Shown in pieces: positions 39,170 to 49,252 of a stretch of 64,000 bases of DNA. The stretch's first letter is position 1. Every line of letters begins with the position of its first letter. The DNA is from Azospirillaceae bacterium (lineage in GTDB: Bacteria > Pseudomonadota > Alphaproteobacteria > Azospirillales > Azospirillaceae). The DNA lies in assembly GCA_035645145.1 (NCBI GenBank), contig DASQNC010000011.1:26756-90755 (forward strand), read 5' to 3'. The translations under genes were made by a program, and so were the position numbers. The notes beneath the pieces were generated by a model. It saw only the letters and a list, made by a program, of their open reading frames with translations. It had not been told where the DNA came from and did no database searches.

Positions 39170-40405
39170 ATGAGCGTCGCCGACGCCGTCAATACCGGAC
39201 GCCTTTGGCGCCGGCACATGGACATGGCGCAGATCGGCGCGCTGCCCAACGGCGGCGTCAACCGCCCGGCTCTTTCCCCGTTGGATGCGGCCGCTCGCCT
39301 CAAGCTCGTCGAGTGGGGACGGGCGCTGGGCCTCTCCGCGGCGCAGGATCCGATCGGGAACCTGTTTCTGCGCAGGCCGGGACGCCTTTCACGCGCGCCC
39401 GTTGTGCTGACCGGCTCGCACTTGGACACCCAGCCGAAGGGCGGCAAATTCGACGGCGCCTACGGCGTCCTGGCCGGGCTTGAGGCATTGCAGGCGATGG
39501 ACGACGCCGGCGTGGAGACGCGCCGTCCGATCGAACTCGTCGCCTGGACCAACGAGGAAGGCGCCCGCTTCCAGCCCGGATGCGCCGGATCCGCCGCCTT
39601 CGCCGGACTGGTCCCTTTGGAACGGCTGCTGGCGGCGGTCGATCGGGATGGGGTGGTGGTCCGGGATGCCTTGGCGACGGTCCTGGCCAGTCAGCCGGAT
39701 CTTCCGATCCGCGCCTTGGGTCAACCGGTTCATGCCTATCTCGAAGCGCACATCGAGCAAGGCCCCAGGCTGGAGCGCGAAGGGTGTGCCATCGGGGTGG
39801 TCACGGCCATCCAGGGCGCCCGCTGGTTCGCCGTCGAGGTGACCGGCGAGGAAGCCCACGCCGGCACGACGCCCGAGGTCTCGCGCAGGGATGCCCTGGT
39901 TGCCGCCCTCGAGATGGTGGCGGCGCTGCGCCGGGTGATGCACGACCCGGACGATGCGGTCCGGTTCACGGTGGGGCGGTTCGATGTCCGGCCCGGCGCC
40001 CCGAACACCATCCCGGGGCAAGTGTTCTTCACCATCGATTTCCGCCATCCCGACGCGGCGACGCTCGGCCGGCTGGGCGATCAGGTGGAGGAGGTGTGCC
40101 GCCGCCACGCGGGGCCGTGCGCGGTGACGGTCGTCGAAACCGACACGTCGCCGCCGGTCGTGTTCGACGCGGGCGTGATGGACCGTATCCGGGCCGCGGC
40201 GGTGCGGCTGGGCCTGCCTTCGCTGGACATGCCGTCGGGGGCCGGTCACGACGCGCGCAGCCTGGCCGCCCTCTGCCCGACGGGCATGATCTTCGTTCCG
40301 TGCGAACGCGGCATCAGCCATAACGAGGCCGAGAGTGCCGCGCCCGAGGACCTGGCCGCCGGCGCCAAGGTCCTGGCCGAAGTGCTGGTCGAGTTGGCCG
40401 AGTAG
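39170..40405 (+). CDS. M20-family amidase/hydantoinase-carbamoylase
   Basis: Zinc/manganese amidohydrolase, 411 aa, of the N-carbamoyl-L-amino-acid hydrolase/allantoate amidohydrolase/beta-ureidopropionase group. Metal ligands fall in TGSHLDTQPKGGKFDGAYG and WTNEEGARFQPG; the dimerisation domain has EAHIEQGPRLE and VTGEEAHAGTTP; the final histidine lies in FVPCERGISHNEAE. These enzymes release NH3/CO2 from N-carbamoyl or ureido compounds. No hydantoinase or allantoinase adjoins it, so the exact substrate is open. Confidence 0.85.
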   Translation: MSVADAVNTGRLWRRHMDMAQIGALPNGGVNRPALSPLDAAARLKLVEWGRALGLSAAQDPIGNLFLRRPGRLSRAPVVLTGSHLDTQPKGGKFDGAYGVLAGLEALQAMDDAGVETRRPIELVAWTNEEGARFQPGCAGSAAFAGLVPLERLLAAVDRDGVVVRDALATVLASQPDLPIRALGQPVHAYLEAHIEQGPRLEREGCAIGVVTAIQGARWFAVEVTGEEAHAGTTPEVSRRDALVAALEMVAALRRVMHDPDDAVRFTVGRFDVRPGAPNTIPGQVFFTIDFRHPDAATLGRLGDQVEEVCRRHAGPCAVTVVETDTSPPVVFDAGVMDRIRAAAVRLGLPSLDMPSGAGHDARSLAALCPTGMIFVPCERGISHNEAESAAPEDLAAGAKVLAEVLVELAE

Positions 40406-40426
40406 CGCCGTCCCCGGCGGAACGGA

Positions 40427-41176
40427 TCAGCCGAACAGCTTGTCGATCTCGTCCTGGCTGATGCTTTCGCTGGCGGCGACGGGGCCGTGCAGTTCCAGCT
40501 CCCCGTCCTTCTTCGTCAGCGAGGGCGGCAGGGGCATCGTTTCGAATTCGCGCTTGTTCCAGACCGACATCATCGCCTCCACCCGCTCCTCGATGAAGGT
40601 GAGGGTTTGGACCACCTTGTTGATCCGCTGTCCGGTCAGATCCTGGAAATTGCATGCCTCGTAGATCTTCACGAGGATGTCGGAGATGTCGTTGTACTTG
40701 CCCAGCGCATCGGCGCTCTTGGTGCGCGCCTTCAACTGATTGACGAGATCCTCGACCAGCTCGGCGCTGCTCATGATGGTGTTGGTCGCCGCCTCGGTGG
40801 CCGCGACCACGGCGCTCAGTTCCTCGGACGCGAGCCGGAAGCGGTCTTCGTCCGCCAGCGGATGGCGCAGGGCCGCCATTTCCGCCTTGGTGGCGCGAAT
40901 CCGCCCGGCAATGTCGTTGATCTCAACCTGGATGCGGTCGATTTCCACCTGATCGTTGGTGAGGAACCGGTCGAGCTTGGCCCCGACCTCGGCAATGGCG
41001 CGCAGGACCTCGCTGTTGTCGACCGCGACGGGCGCGGCCGGAGCGGCAAGGGCTGGAAGGTCCGCGGCGCCCGGATGCACGTCGGTGGCGCCCGGGACCG
41101 ACCGGGCGAACGGCATCTGCTGGGATCGGCGGGCGGCCTGGATTTCCGCCATGAACGGTTTGCGCGTTTCGGGCAT
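40427..41176 (-). CDS. cheZ: CheZ-family chemotaxis phosphatase
   Basis: A 249-aa, largely helical protein. The long central hairpin region (DNSEVLRAIAEVGAKLDRFL to about 150) precedes the active segment ACNFQDLTGQRINKVVQTL, which carries the catalytic glutamine of CheZ (QDLTGQ). The C-terminus (ESISQDEIDKLFG) matches the CheY-binding tail of CheZ. It dephosphorylates CheY-P. No other che or fli gene adjoins it. Start at 41176 (MPETRKPF) chosen; the frame opens at 41209. Confidence 0.85.
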   Translation of the reverse strand: MPETRKPFMAEIQAARRSQQMPFARSVPGATDVHPGAADLPALAAPAAPVAVDNSEVLRAIAEVGAKLDRFLTNDQVEIDRIQVEINDIAGRIRATKAEMAALRHPLADEDRFRLASEELSAVVAATEAATNTIMSSAELVEDLVNQLKARTKSADALGKYNDISDILVKIYEACNFQDLTGQRINKVVQTLTFIEERVEAMMSVWNKREFETMPLPPSLTKKDGELELHGPVAASESISQDEIDKLFG

Positions 41177-41304
41177 TGTCGGCCCACCCTGTTGAAAACG
41201 TGTCCGCATCTGCCGACACTTTACTATCGGCCGGCGAGTTTGCAGAGATTTGGTTGTTTTTGCATTAAATTATACAAGTCCAGCACGCACCCCTGGAGAA
41301 ACCG

Positions 41305-41862
41305 TTGAACGACATACCTCCGGCGGGCTCCACTTCGGACGTGCCGAGCCGACCCTTGGACACGCGGCGGACGGACCGGGATCATGCCGGAGGGCTGCCG
41401 GACCAGACGGCGCTCGTGGCGCAACTCCTTGGCTTGCAGGACCTTCAGGCGCGGGCCGTCGACGCGGGGATGCGCGAGCTGGAGGCCATGGGGAACCAGC
41501 TCGAGGACGGGGCCGCCGAAATCCTCGACCGGTTGCAGAACATCTCCATTCGATTCGGCTTCTCGGATCTGCTGAGCGGTGCCGATCCGTACGACGACAC
41601 CGCCGTCGACGCGTCCGCGATCACGCGCGAGGCGTTGCGCGCGGATCGTGCGCGGCAGGCCATCATGCATGTGGCGCGCATCCTGCGCACATGCACCCAA
41701 CTCCAGGCCGAACTCGCCGCCGCCGTGCGCAACGTGCATCCGGATGCGGTCGCATCGGTGGAGCCCGCGTTGCGACGGCTTTTGGACGCCAACCGCGCGG
41801 CCGGCATGTCCGACCTGCGCGACCGCATGGCCGAGGCCCTCGCAACCGTCCCGTCCCCCTGA
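41305..41862 (+). CDS. hypothetical protein divergent from cheZ, TTG start
   Basis: A 185-aa protein. The frame lacks an early ATG; TTG 41305 has GGAGA 5 nt upstream. The first 45 residues are polar and disordered, the rest predominantly helical (VAQLLGLQDLQARAVDAGMR, ILRTCTQLQAELAAAVRNV). No membrane segment. No family recognised; divergent placement 128 bp from cheZ suggests a possible chemotaxis- or signalling-linked partner, which is inference only. Confidence 0.55.
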   Translation: MNDIPPAGSTSDVPSRPLDTRRTDRDHAGGLPDQTALVAQLLGLQDLQARAVDAGMRELEAMGNQLEDGAAEILDRLQNISIRFGFSDLLSGADPYDDTAVDASAITREALRADRARQAIMHVARILRTCTQLQAELAAAVRNVHPDAVASVEPALRRLLDANRAAGMSDLRDRMAEALATVPSP

Positions 41863-41868
41863 TTTGCC

Positions 41869-42426
41869 TCAAAGCGCGCCGCCGCCGCCCCGGTCCGTCC
41901 CATAAGGGGTGGCAAAGGCCGGTCGTTCGTCGATGGGCGTGTCGCGCCGCAGGTCCCTGACCCGCACCCGGACATCCCCGGAGGTGGACACGCAGACCTG
42001 GGCGAAGACCATATCCTCGCGCGCGACCCGCAGGCGGACGCCGAATTGGCGTTCGTGGTATTCGTCCATGCTGCCCGCGCTGAAATGCTCGACGGTGATG
42101 CGGACGTCGGCGCAGGAGCCGCCCGCTTGCAGGTCCGGGGCGTTCGAACCCTTGCTCAGCACCACCTGATGACCGAGCGAGGGCGAGAAGCGCACGCTGG
42201 TCACAAAGGCATTGTCGTGGACCGGTATGTAGAGGACCGCGAGCAGGCCCGGGTTGTAGTGGTGGGCATAGGCCACCGCGCCCGTCAGATAGTCACCGGC
42301 CTGCTGGGCGGCATCGGGACCGCTGAAACGCTCCGTCGCCCCGACCGCCGCGGACGATGCCGGGGCGGCGAGGGCGGGGGCGGCGAGCACCAGGAGGACC
42401 GCCGGCAGCGCGTGACGGTGGGGCAT
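41869..42426 (-). CDS. secreted hypothetical protein
   Basis: A 185-aa protein with a signal peptide (MPHRHALPAVLLVLAAPALA, cleavage near APA). The mature part has strand-like segments (LAVLYIPVHDNAFVTSVRF, VRITVEHFSAG, FAQVCVSTSGDVRVRVRDL) suggesting a small periplasmic beta-sandwich. Two cysteines. No family recognised. Its end converges on the preceding gene with 6 bp between stops. Start at 42426 preferred. Confidence 0.6.
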   Translation of the reverse strand: MPHRHALPAVLLVLAAPALAAPASSAAVGATERFSGPDAAQQAGDYLTGAVAYAHHYNPGLLAVLYIPVHDNAFVTSVRFSPSLGHQVVLSKGSNAPDLQAGGSCADVRITVEHFSAGSMDEYHERQFGVRLRVAREDMVFAQVCVSTSGDVRVRVRDLRRDTPIDERPAFATPYGTDRGGGGAL

Positions 42427-42571
42427 CGGGCGGCCTCTCCCCTCAGGTGTGGGCATGGCCGGATAACAACCCGGCCCCGGATTTGCTCAGGCGGAAACGG
42501 GCGTTGCCTGGGTTGCCCTTCCGCCCGCCGGCCTGTATGGCTCGCCGGACGAAACCGAGATCGAGCCCGCC

Positions 42572-43330
42572 ATGAGCGCCCACGGTCCAACCCTCCACGT
42601 CATCGCCACTCCGATCGGGAACCTGGAGGATGTGACGCTGCGGGCGATCCGCGTCCTGGGCCAGGTCGCGGCCCTTGCGGTCGAGGACACGCGCGTCACC
42701 CCCCGTCTTCTGGACCGGCACGGCATCCCACGTCCGGCACAGGTCTTCCCCTGCCACGAGCACAACGAGGACCGTGCCGTGGAGCGGATCCTGGAGGTGC
42801 TTCGGGGCGGCGGCGATGTCGGGCTGGTGACGGACGCCGGCATGCCGGGCATCTCGGACCCCGGATTCCGTGCCGTCCGTGCGGTTCTGGAGGCCGGCTT
42901 CCGGGTCGAAGTCGTCCCCGGTCCGGCGGCGGTGACCACGGCGCTGGTGGTGTCGGGGCTTCCGGTCGCCAGCTTCACCTTCCTCGGCTTTCCGCCGCGC
43001 ACGTCCGGCAAGCGCCGGAACCTGCTGGCACGCGAGGCGCAGGCGCCGCACACGCTGGTTTTCTACGAATCCCCGCACCGGGTGAAGGCGCTGCTTGCCG
43101 ACGCGCTGGCCGTTCTGGGCGACCGCCAAGCCGCGGTCTGCCTCGAACTGACCAAGCTGCACGAGCGCGTGCACCGCGGCCACCTTACGGATCTGGTGGC
43201 CGACAAGGCATTGGACGCGCCCAAGGGCGAGATCACGGTGGTGATCGCCGGCAATGCACGCAAGTTCATGCGGGGCGAGACGCCGGCGTCGGCGGATGGC
43301 GACGCGGACGAGACGGACGGCGAGGAATGA
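42572..43330 (+). CDS. rsmI: 16S rRNA (cytidine-1402-2'-O)-methyltransferase RsmI
   Basis: Tetrapyrrole-methylase-fold enzyme that 2'-O-methylates C1402 in the ribosomal P site. It is 252 aa: LHVIATPIGNLEDVTLRA, VEDTRVTPRLLDRHG, LVTDAGMPGISDPGF, VPGPAAVTTALVVSGLP and FLGFPPRTSGKR are diagnostic. The C-terminal extension of about 30 residues is acidic (ETPASADGDADETDGEE). Often next to lppC/yraN; neither is here. Confidence 0.94.
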   Translation: MSAHGPTLHVIATPIGNLEDVTLRAIRVLGQVAALAVEDTRVTPRLLDRHGIPRPAQVFPCHEHNEDRAVERILEVLRGGGDVGLVTDAGMPGISDPGFRAVRAVLEAGFRVEVVPGPAAVTTALVVSGLPVASFTFLGFPPRTSGKRRNLLAREAQAPHTLVFYESPHRVKALLADALAVLGDRQAAVCLELTKLHERVHRGHLTDLVADKALDAPKGEITVVIAGNARKFMRGETPASADGDADETDGEE

Positions 43331-43335
43331 GACCC

Positions 43336-43351
43336 CCGCCCGCAAGGGCGG
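43336..43351. terminator. hairpin between rsmI and the RND pump gene
   Basis: CCGCCC-GCAA-GGGCGG stem with a GNRA-type tetraloop, 5 bp past rsmI and 33 bp before the convergent efflux gene end. A bidirectional terminator without a T-run. Confidence 0.6.
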
Positions 43352-43384
43352 AACAGGGGCCTGCTCAGGGATCCGGGCGCGCCG

Positions 43385-46300
43385 TCACTCCGCGGCGGGC
43401 GGATGCGCCACGGCACCGTGCGGGTGGTGCCCACCCGGCGCCAGGCCGTGCGCCGGTTCCGGCTCGACCTGCCCGTACCGGCGGCTTTCCTGCTCCCGCA
43501 GTTGCCGCTCGACCCAGCCCGAGGGCTTGGTGAAGCCAGCCAGCATTTCGTAGAAGGCCGGCACGACGAACAGCGTGAAGAAGGTGGCGAACAGGGTGCC
43601 GCCCAGGACGACCCAGCCGATCGCCGACCGTGTCTCGGCACCGGCGCCGCTGGCGATGGCGAGCGGAACCGCGCCGATGGCGGTGGCGATGGAGGTCATC
43701 AGGATCGGACGCAGGCGGGTGACGGACGCTTCCAGGATCGCGTCCTTGAGCGCGTGCCCCTCCTCGCGGAGCTGGTTGGCGAATTCGACGATCAGGATGC
43801 CGTTCTTCGCCACGATGCCGATCAGCATGATGATGCCGATCTGGCTGTAGATGTTCACGGTGCCGCCGGTCCACCAAATCGTCAGAAGCGACCCCGTGAC
43901 CGCCAGCGGCACCGTCAGCATCACCACGAAGGGGTGGATGAAGCTCTCGAACTGGGCGGCCAGCACCATGAACACGACCAGCAGCGCGATGCCGAAGATG
44001 ACGAGCAGGCTGTTGGAGCTTTCCTTGAACTCCCGGCTTTCGCCGCGCCACGACAGGCGCGCCTCGGTCGGCAGCTCGCTCCCCACCACCTGCTCGACGT
44101 ACCGGACGGCATCGCCCAGCGTGTAGCCGGGGGCCAGGTTGGCGCTGAACGTCAGCCCGCGCAGGCGGTCGGCGCGCGGCAGTTCGGACGCACCCGCCAC
44201 ATCGGACAGTCGTACGACGGTCGAAAGCGGCACCATCTCCCGCGTGGTCTGGCTGCGGACGAAGATGTTGGACAGGTCGCGCGGGCTCGTCCGGTCCTCG
44301 GCCTTCGCCTGGAGGATGACGTTGTACTCGGTCCCGCGGTCCTGGAACGTGGTCACGTTCCGCGCGCCCAGCATCGTCTCCAGCGTCCGGCCGACATCCT
44401 CGATCGACACGCCCAGGTCGGCCGCGCGCAGACGGTCGATGTCCACGCGCAACTGCGGCTTGGTTTCGTCGTAGTTCACGCGGACGTTCTGGATGCCGGG
44501 GTTCTGCGCCAGGCGCGGCAGCAGCACATCGCGCCACTCCACCAGCTCCTCGTACGTGGAACCGCCCAGGACGAAGCTCAGCGGTTGGTTGCCACCGCCG
44601 CCCGGCAGGCCGGACGGGTTGGACGCGAACGCCACGACGCCGGGAACCTGCTGGAGTTTGGGGAAGAGTTCCCGGACCAGATCCTGCTGCCGTTTCGTCC
44701 GCTGCTCCCATGGGGTCAGGCGGACGAACATGAATGCCTGGCGCACGTCGCCCGGCCGTCCCCACGACGGCGCGATGTTGGTGGTGATGCGGTCGACCAC
44801 GCCCTCCGCGATGTACGGCTCCAGCAGCTTCTCGATCTGCAGCACGTTCGTGCGCGTGTACTCCAGCGATGCGCCTTCGGGGCCCTGGACGATGATCTGG
44901 AAGGCGCCGCGATCCTCGGTCGGGACGAATTCGCGGGGCAGCGTCTGGAACAACGTCACTGCCAGCGCGACCATGCCCACCGAACCGGCCGCGACCACCA
45001 GAGGGGCGGCCAGCGCGCCGCGCAGGACGAAGCGGTAGGCCGCGTTCATCGCTTCGAACGCCGGTTCGGTCAGGCGTATGAGCAGGCCGCCGTGGTCCAC
45101 CGGCTTCAGCAGCTTGGAGCACAGCATCGGCGTCAGCGTCAGCGCCACCACGCCCGAGAACAGGACCGAGGTGGCGACCGTTATGCCGAATTCCCGGAAC
45201 AGCCGCCCGATGGCGCCTGGAATGAAGGACAGCGGCACGAACACCGCCGCCAGCACCAGGGTGGTGGCGATCACCGCGAAGCCGATCTGCCGCGCGCCGT
45301 ACAGCGAAGCCAGGAGCGGCGGCTCGCCCTCCTCGATCCGGCGGTGGATGTTCTCCAGCACCACGATGGCATCGTCGACCACCAGGCCGACGGCCAGCAC
45401 GAAGGCGAGCAGCGTCAGCACGTTGATCGAGTACCCGAGCGCCGCCAGCACCATGAAGCTGCCGATCAGCGAAACGGGAATGGCCACGGCCGGGATGATG
45501 GTGGCCCGGATGGAGCGCAGGAAAAGGAAAATCACGCCGATGACGAGGACCAGCGCGATGCCGATCGCGTGTTCGACCTCGTAGATGGCGCGGTCGATGA
45601 AGACGGAACTGTCGGTGGCCACGTCCACCGACATGCCGGGCGGCAGGGTGGGGCGCAGCAGTTCCATCTCGTGCTTGGCGTCGTCGGCCGTCGACAGCGC
45701 GTTGGCCGTGGACTGCCGGAAGATCATCAGGCCGACGGAGGTCCTGCCGTTGTTGCGCAGCTCGCCGCGCGTGTCCTCGGGGGCCAGCTCCACCTGGGCC
45801 ACTTCGCCCAGCCGGATCGGATAGCCTTCCCGCACGCCGAGGACGATGTTGCGGAACTCCTCCGGCGTGGTCAGCGACGTGTCCGTGCGGACGGTGAACT
45901 CGCGCTGGCGGCTTTCGATGCGGCCGGCCGGAAGCTCCACGTTCTGGCGGCGCAGTGCGGTTTCCACGTCCTGCGCGGTCATCTCGCGCGCCGCCAGTTC
46001 GCGGCGGTCGAGCCAGATCCGCATGGCGTATTTCCGCTCGCCGGCAATGCGGACCGCGGCCACGCCGTTCACCGCCGACAGCCGGTCCAGGATGAACCGG
46101 CGGGCGTAGTCGGTCAGCTCCAACTGGTTCATGCCCTCGGCCGTGAGGGCGAAGATCAGGATCGGCCGCGCGTCGGCCTCGACCTTGGACAAGGTCGGGC
46201 TGTCGGCCTCGTCCGGCAGGCGCGCGAGCACGCGCGAGATCCGGTCGCGCACGTCATTCACCGCCGCGTCGAAGTTGCGGTCGATGTTGAATTCGATCGA

Positions 46301-46573
46301 GACGCTGGACGAGCCGTCGCGGCTCACCGCGCTCATCGAGCGGATGCCCTCGATGCCGGTGACCGCCTCCTCGATCAGGGTCGTGACCTTGCTTTCCACC
46401 ACCGCCGCCGAGGCGCCGCGGTAGATGGTGCCGACGGACACGATGGGCGGATCGGCCAGGGGGAATTCGCGCACGGTCAGGCGGCTGAACGCGAACAGGC
46501 CGAAGATGACCAGCAAGGCCGACACCACGGTCGCGAAGACCGGGCGCTTGATCGAGACGTCGGAGATGACCAT
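43385..46573 (-). CDS. RND-type multidrug efflux transporter (HAE1 family)
   Basis: Inner-membrane proton-driven pump, 1062 aa, 12 expected membrane helices with two large periplasmic loops. N-terminal MVISDVSIKRPVFATVVSAL and the helix 4 motif LAVGLVVDDAIVVLENIHRR with the paired aspartates for proton transfer identify HAE1. It follows its membrane-fusion protein by 28 bp in the same operon. No outer-membrane TolC-like channel gene is adjacent, so an unlinked one must serve. Substrate unknown. Confidence 0.93.
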   Translation of the reverse strand: MVISDVSIKRPVFATVVSALLVIFGLFAFSRLTVREFPLADPPIVSVGTIYRGASAAVVESKVTTLIEEAVTGIEGIRSMSAVSRDGSSSVSIEFNIDRNFDAAVNDVRDRISRVLARLPDEADSPTLSKVEADARPILIFALTAEGMNQLELTDYARRFILDRLSAVNGVAAVRIAGERKYAMRIWLDRRELAAREMTAQDVETALRRQNVELPAGRIESRQREFTVRTDTSLTTPEEFRNIVLGVREGYPIRLGEVAQVELAPEDTRGELRNNGRTSVGLMIFRQSTANALSTADDAKHEMELLRPTLPPGMSVDVATDSSVFIDRAIYEVEHAIGIALVLVIGVIFLFLRSIRATIIPAVAIPVSLIGSFMVLAALGYSINVLTLLAFVLAVGLVVDDAIVVLENIHRRIEEGEPPLLASLYGARQIGFAVIATTLVLAAVFVPLSFIPGAIGRLFREFGITVATSVLFSGVVALTLTPMLCSKLLKPVDHGGLLIRLTEPAFEAMNAAYRFVLRGALAAPLVVAAGSVGMVALAVTLFQTLPREFVPTEDRGAFQIIVQGPEGASLEYTRTNVLQIEKLLEPYIAEGVVDRITTNIAPSWGRPGDVRQAFMFVRLTPWEQRTKRQQDLVRELFPKLQQVPGVVAFASNPSGLPGGGGNQPLSFVLGGSTYEELVEWRDVLLPRLAQNPGIQNVRVNYDETKPQLRVDIDRLRAADLGVSIEDVGRTLETMLGARNVTTFQDRGTEYNVILQAKAEDRTSPRDLSNIFVRSQTTREMVPLSTVVRLSDVAGASELPRADRLRGLTFSANLAPGYTLGDAVRYVEQVVGSELPTEARLSWRGESREFKESSNSLLVIFGIALLVVFMVLAAQFESFIHPFVVMLTVPLAVTGSLLTIWWTGGTVNIYSQIGIIMLIGIVAKNGILIVEFANQLREEGHALKDAILEASVTRLRPILMTSIATAIGAVPLAIASGAGAETRSAIGWVVLGGTLFATFFTLFVVPAFYEMLAGFTKPSGWVERQLREQESRRYGQVEPEPAHGLAPGGHHPHGAVAHPPAAE

Positions 46574-46601
46574 GGCGGTGCCCCTTTCGGCCTCTCGGGG
46601 A

Positions 46602-47699
46602 TCAGCTCGTCGGGGCGTCGATGGGACGGACCGCTGCGCCGTCGCGGATGCGCTGGACGCCGCCGGTGACGACGACGGCGTTCGGCGCCAGCCCTTCGAG
46701 GACTTCCGCCTCGCCCGGGATGCGGGTGCCCAGCTTGACCTCGGTGCGGACCGCGCGCCCGTCCTTCACCACGAACACGAACTGGCGCGTGCCCTCCGGC
46801 ACCAGCGCCTCCTCGGGCACCAGCAGGGCCTGCGGCCGTTCGGCCGTGACCAGTTGCACGGACAGGAACATTCCGGGTTTCAGCGCACCGTCCGCATTCG
46901 GCAGTTCGGCCCTGGCTTCGACCGAGCGGCTGACGGGGTCGACGCGGGTGTCGACGACGGTCAGCCGGCCGGTGAAGCGGCGGCCCGGATACGCGCCCGA
47001 CCGGGCGTCCACACCCGCACCCACCTGCAACGCCGCAAGTGCGGTTTCCGGAACGCTGAAGCGCAGCTTGATGACCGACGTGTCGTCCAGCGTGGTGATC
47101 TGGGTGCTGGGCTGCACCAGTGCGCCGACGCTCACCCGGCGCAGGCCCACGCGGCCGGGGAAGGGGGCCGTGATGGACAGGTCCTGGAAGCGCGCCTCGA
47201 CCGCGCGCACGCGCGCTTCGGCGCCGCGGAAGGTCTGTTCGAGCTCGTCGACGCGGGCCTGCGGGGCCGCGCGCTGCTCCAGGAGTTGGCGGGTCCGCGC
47301 CAGGGTCTGGCGCGCGCTCTCGCGGGCGGCGCGGGCTTGTTCCAGCTCGGCCAGGGTCTCGCGGTCGTCCAATTGGACCAGGACCTGGCCGGCGCGCACG
47401 GCCTGGCCTTCCTCGAACCGGATCTCGCGGACGACGCCGGGCAGTTTCGAGGTGACCACGATGCTTTCGTTGGCGAGCGTGCTGCCGACGGCCTCGACCG
47501 TCTCGGTCACCCGCCCGACGCGGACCGGTTTGGCAATGACCGGGACCGTTCGGGGGCCGCCCTGCTGGCCGGCCTGCGGACCGGCGGCGGTCGCCGGCGG
47601 TGCCGACCACAGCGACGTCAGCGGTTCCCGGTAGGCCCACGCAGCCACGCCGGCGCCCCCCAGCACCACGATCATGGCCAATTGAGTGAGCGCGCGCAT
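46602..47699 (-). CDS. RND efflux periplasmic adaptor (membrane-fusion protein)
   Basis: HlyD/AcrA-type adaptor, 365 aa. A single N-terminal anchor ([20 protein letters not shown]) leads to a lipoyl-like domain ([20 protein letters not shown]), a coiled-coil hairpin around [20 protein letters not shown], and beta-barrel segments ([19 protein letters not shown]). GGAGG precedes the ATG at 47699; the frame is open to 47918 but upstream is non-coding in character. Works with the RND pump that follows. Confidence 0.9.
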   Translation of the reverse strand: MRALTQLAMIVVLGGAGVAAWAYREPLTSLWSAPPATAAGPQAGQQGGPRTVPVIAKPVRVGRVTETVEAVGSTLANESIVVTSKLPGVVREIRFEEGQAVRAGQVLVQLDDRETLAELEQARAARESARQTLARTRQLLEQRAAPQARVDELEQTFRGAEARVRAVEARFQDLSITAPFPGRVGLRRVSVGALVQPSTQITTLDDTSVIKLRFSVPETALAALQVGAGVDARSGAYPGRRFTGRLTVVDTRVDPVSRSVEARAELPNADGALKPGMFLSVQLVTAERPQALLVPEEALVPEGTRQFVFVVKDGRAVRTEVKLGTRIPGEAEVLEGLAPNAVVVTGGVQRIRDGAAVRPIDAPTS

Positions 47700-47974
47700 C
47701 AAAACCTCCGGTGCCAACCGCGTCCGCCGTTCCGCATCCAACTGGTACGGGAACCCGTCGCAATTCCTGCGCCGAGGCCGGGACGCGTCCCGCACACCAC
47801 GAAGGTAGGCGGAGCGGGTCCGATCGAAAAGGGACGATCGAATGTTGCCCGCGGAAGTTGGCTTTCGCCCGATACCGCAAGGCTGAAAATCCAGATAAGC
47901 TCTTTCATGTCCCCGCATGGGGTGGCAAAGGGCCGCGGCCGTCAGGGCGGGCCCGCATGGGAGGAAAACCGGCC

Positions 47975-49180
47975 ATGGACTTCGCCTACTCGCCGCGCAC
48001 CCGGGAATACATGGCGCGCGTGTCCAGCTTCATGGACCGCCACGTCTACCCGGCCGAGCCGCGGTTCTTCCAACAGGTCGCGGACGGCGACCGGTGGCAA
48101 CCGACCCAGGTGATCGAGGAACTGAAGGCGAAGGCCCGGGCCGAGGGGCTTTGGAACCTGTTTCTGCCGGACAGCGAGTACGGCCCCGGCCTGACCAACC
48201 GCGAGTACGCCCCCTTGTGCGAGATCATGGGTCGTTCGCCCATCGCGCCGGAGGTTTTCAACTGTTCCGCCCCGGACACCGGCAACATGGAGGTGCTGGT
48301 CCGCTACGGCACGGCGGAACAGAAGGAGGCGTGGCTGAAGCCGCTGCTGGCGGGCGAGATCCGCTCGGCCTTCGCCATGACCGAACCGGACGTCGCGTCG
48401 TCGGACGCCACCAACATCCAAAGCTCCATCGTCCGCGACGGCGACCACTACGTGATCAACGGCCGGAAGTGGTGGACGTCGGGAATCGGCGACCCCCGGT
48501 GCAGGATCATCATCTTCATGGGCAAGAGCGACCCGCGGAACCCGGACCGCTACAAGCAGCAGTCCATGGTCCTGGTGCCCCGCGACACGCCGGGCGTGAC
48601 GGTCAAGCGCATGCTGCCCGTCTTCGGCTACGACGACGCCCCGCACGGCCATGGCGAGGTGCTGTTCGAGAATGTGCGCGTGCCGGTTTCCAACATCCTG
48701 TTGGGCGAAGGCCGCGGGTTCGAGATCGCCCAGGGGCGCCTGGGGCCGGGGCGAATCCACCACTGCATGCGCCTGATCGGACTGGCCGAGCGGTCGTTGG
48801 AAACCATGTGCAAGCGGGTGAAGAGCCGGGTGGCGTTCGGCCAGGCGATCTCCGAGTTCACCACCACGCTGGAGCGCATCGCCGAGGCGCGGATCAAGAT
48901 CGAGCAGGCCCGGCTGCTGACGCTCAAGGCCGCGTACATGATGGACACCGTGGGCAACAAGGATGCCCGCATGGAAATCGCCATGATCAAGGTGGCGGCC
49001 CCCAACATGGCGTGCGAGGTGATCGACTGGGCGATCCAGGCGCACGGGGCCGCCGGCGTGTCGGACGATTTCCCGCTGGCCTACGCCTATGCCTGCGCAC
49101 GGACGCTGCGTTTGGCCGACGGGCCGGACGAGGTGCACCGCAACCAGATCGGCAAGCTGGAACTGCGCAAGTACAACTGA
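47975..49180 (+). CDS. acyl-CoA dehydrogenase (ACAD11-like group)
   Basis: FAD-dependent acyl-CoA dehydrogenase, 401 aa. FAD/substrate motifs are [34 protein letters not shown] and the C-terminal [20 protein letters not shown], ending [19 protein letters not shown]. These are features of the ACAD10/11 branch of the family, which processes 4-hydroxyacyl-CoA after phosphorylation by an APH-like kinase. An APH-like gene and an SDR gene lie 3-5 kb away. GGGAGG precedes the ATG. Divergent from the efflux operon. Confidence 0.88.
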   Translation: MDFAYSPRTREYMARVSSFMDRHVYPAEPRFFQQVADGDRWQPTQVIEELKAKARAEGLWNLFLPDSEYGPGLTNREYAPLCEIMGRSPIAPEVFNCSAPDTGNMEVLVRYGTAEQKEAWLKPLLAGEIRSAFAMTEPDVASSDATNIQSSIVRDGDHYVINGRKWWTSGIGDPRCRIIIFMGKSDPRNPDRYKQQSMVLVPRDTPGVTVKRMLPVFGYDDAPHGHGEVLFENVRVPVSNILLGEGRGFEIAQGRLGPGRIHHCMRLIGLAERSLETMCKRVKSRVAFGQAISEFTTTLERIAEARIKIEQARLLTLKAAYMMDTVGNKDARMEIAMIKVAAPNMACEVIDWAIQAHGAAGVSDDFPLAYAYACARTLRLADGPDEVHRNQIGKLELRKYN

Positions 49181-49252
49181 CCGGCGGCAAGGGACCGATG
49201 GCCGCCGCGCGGGGCCTTCCCGCGCGGCGGTTCGTTCTTCGGGGAGAGGGCA

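Noticed and set aside
43403..46669. A 1088-codon open frame antisense to the RND pump gene
   Set aside because: It is the GC-rich shadow of an unmistakable RND gene; its translation is His/Gln/Arg-rich with no domain.
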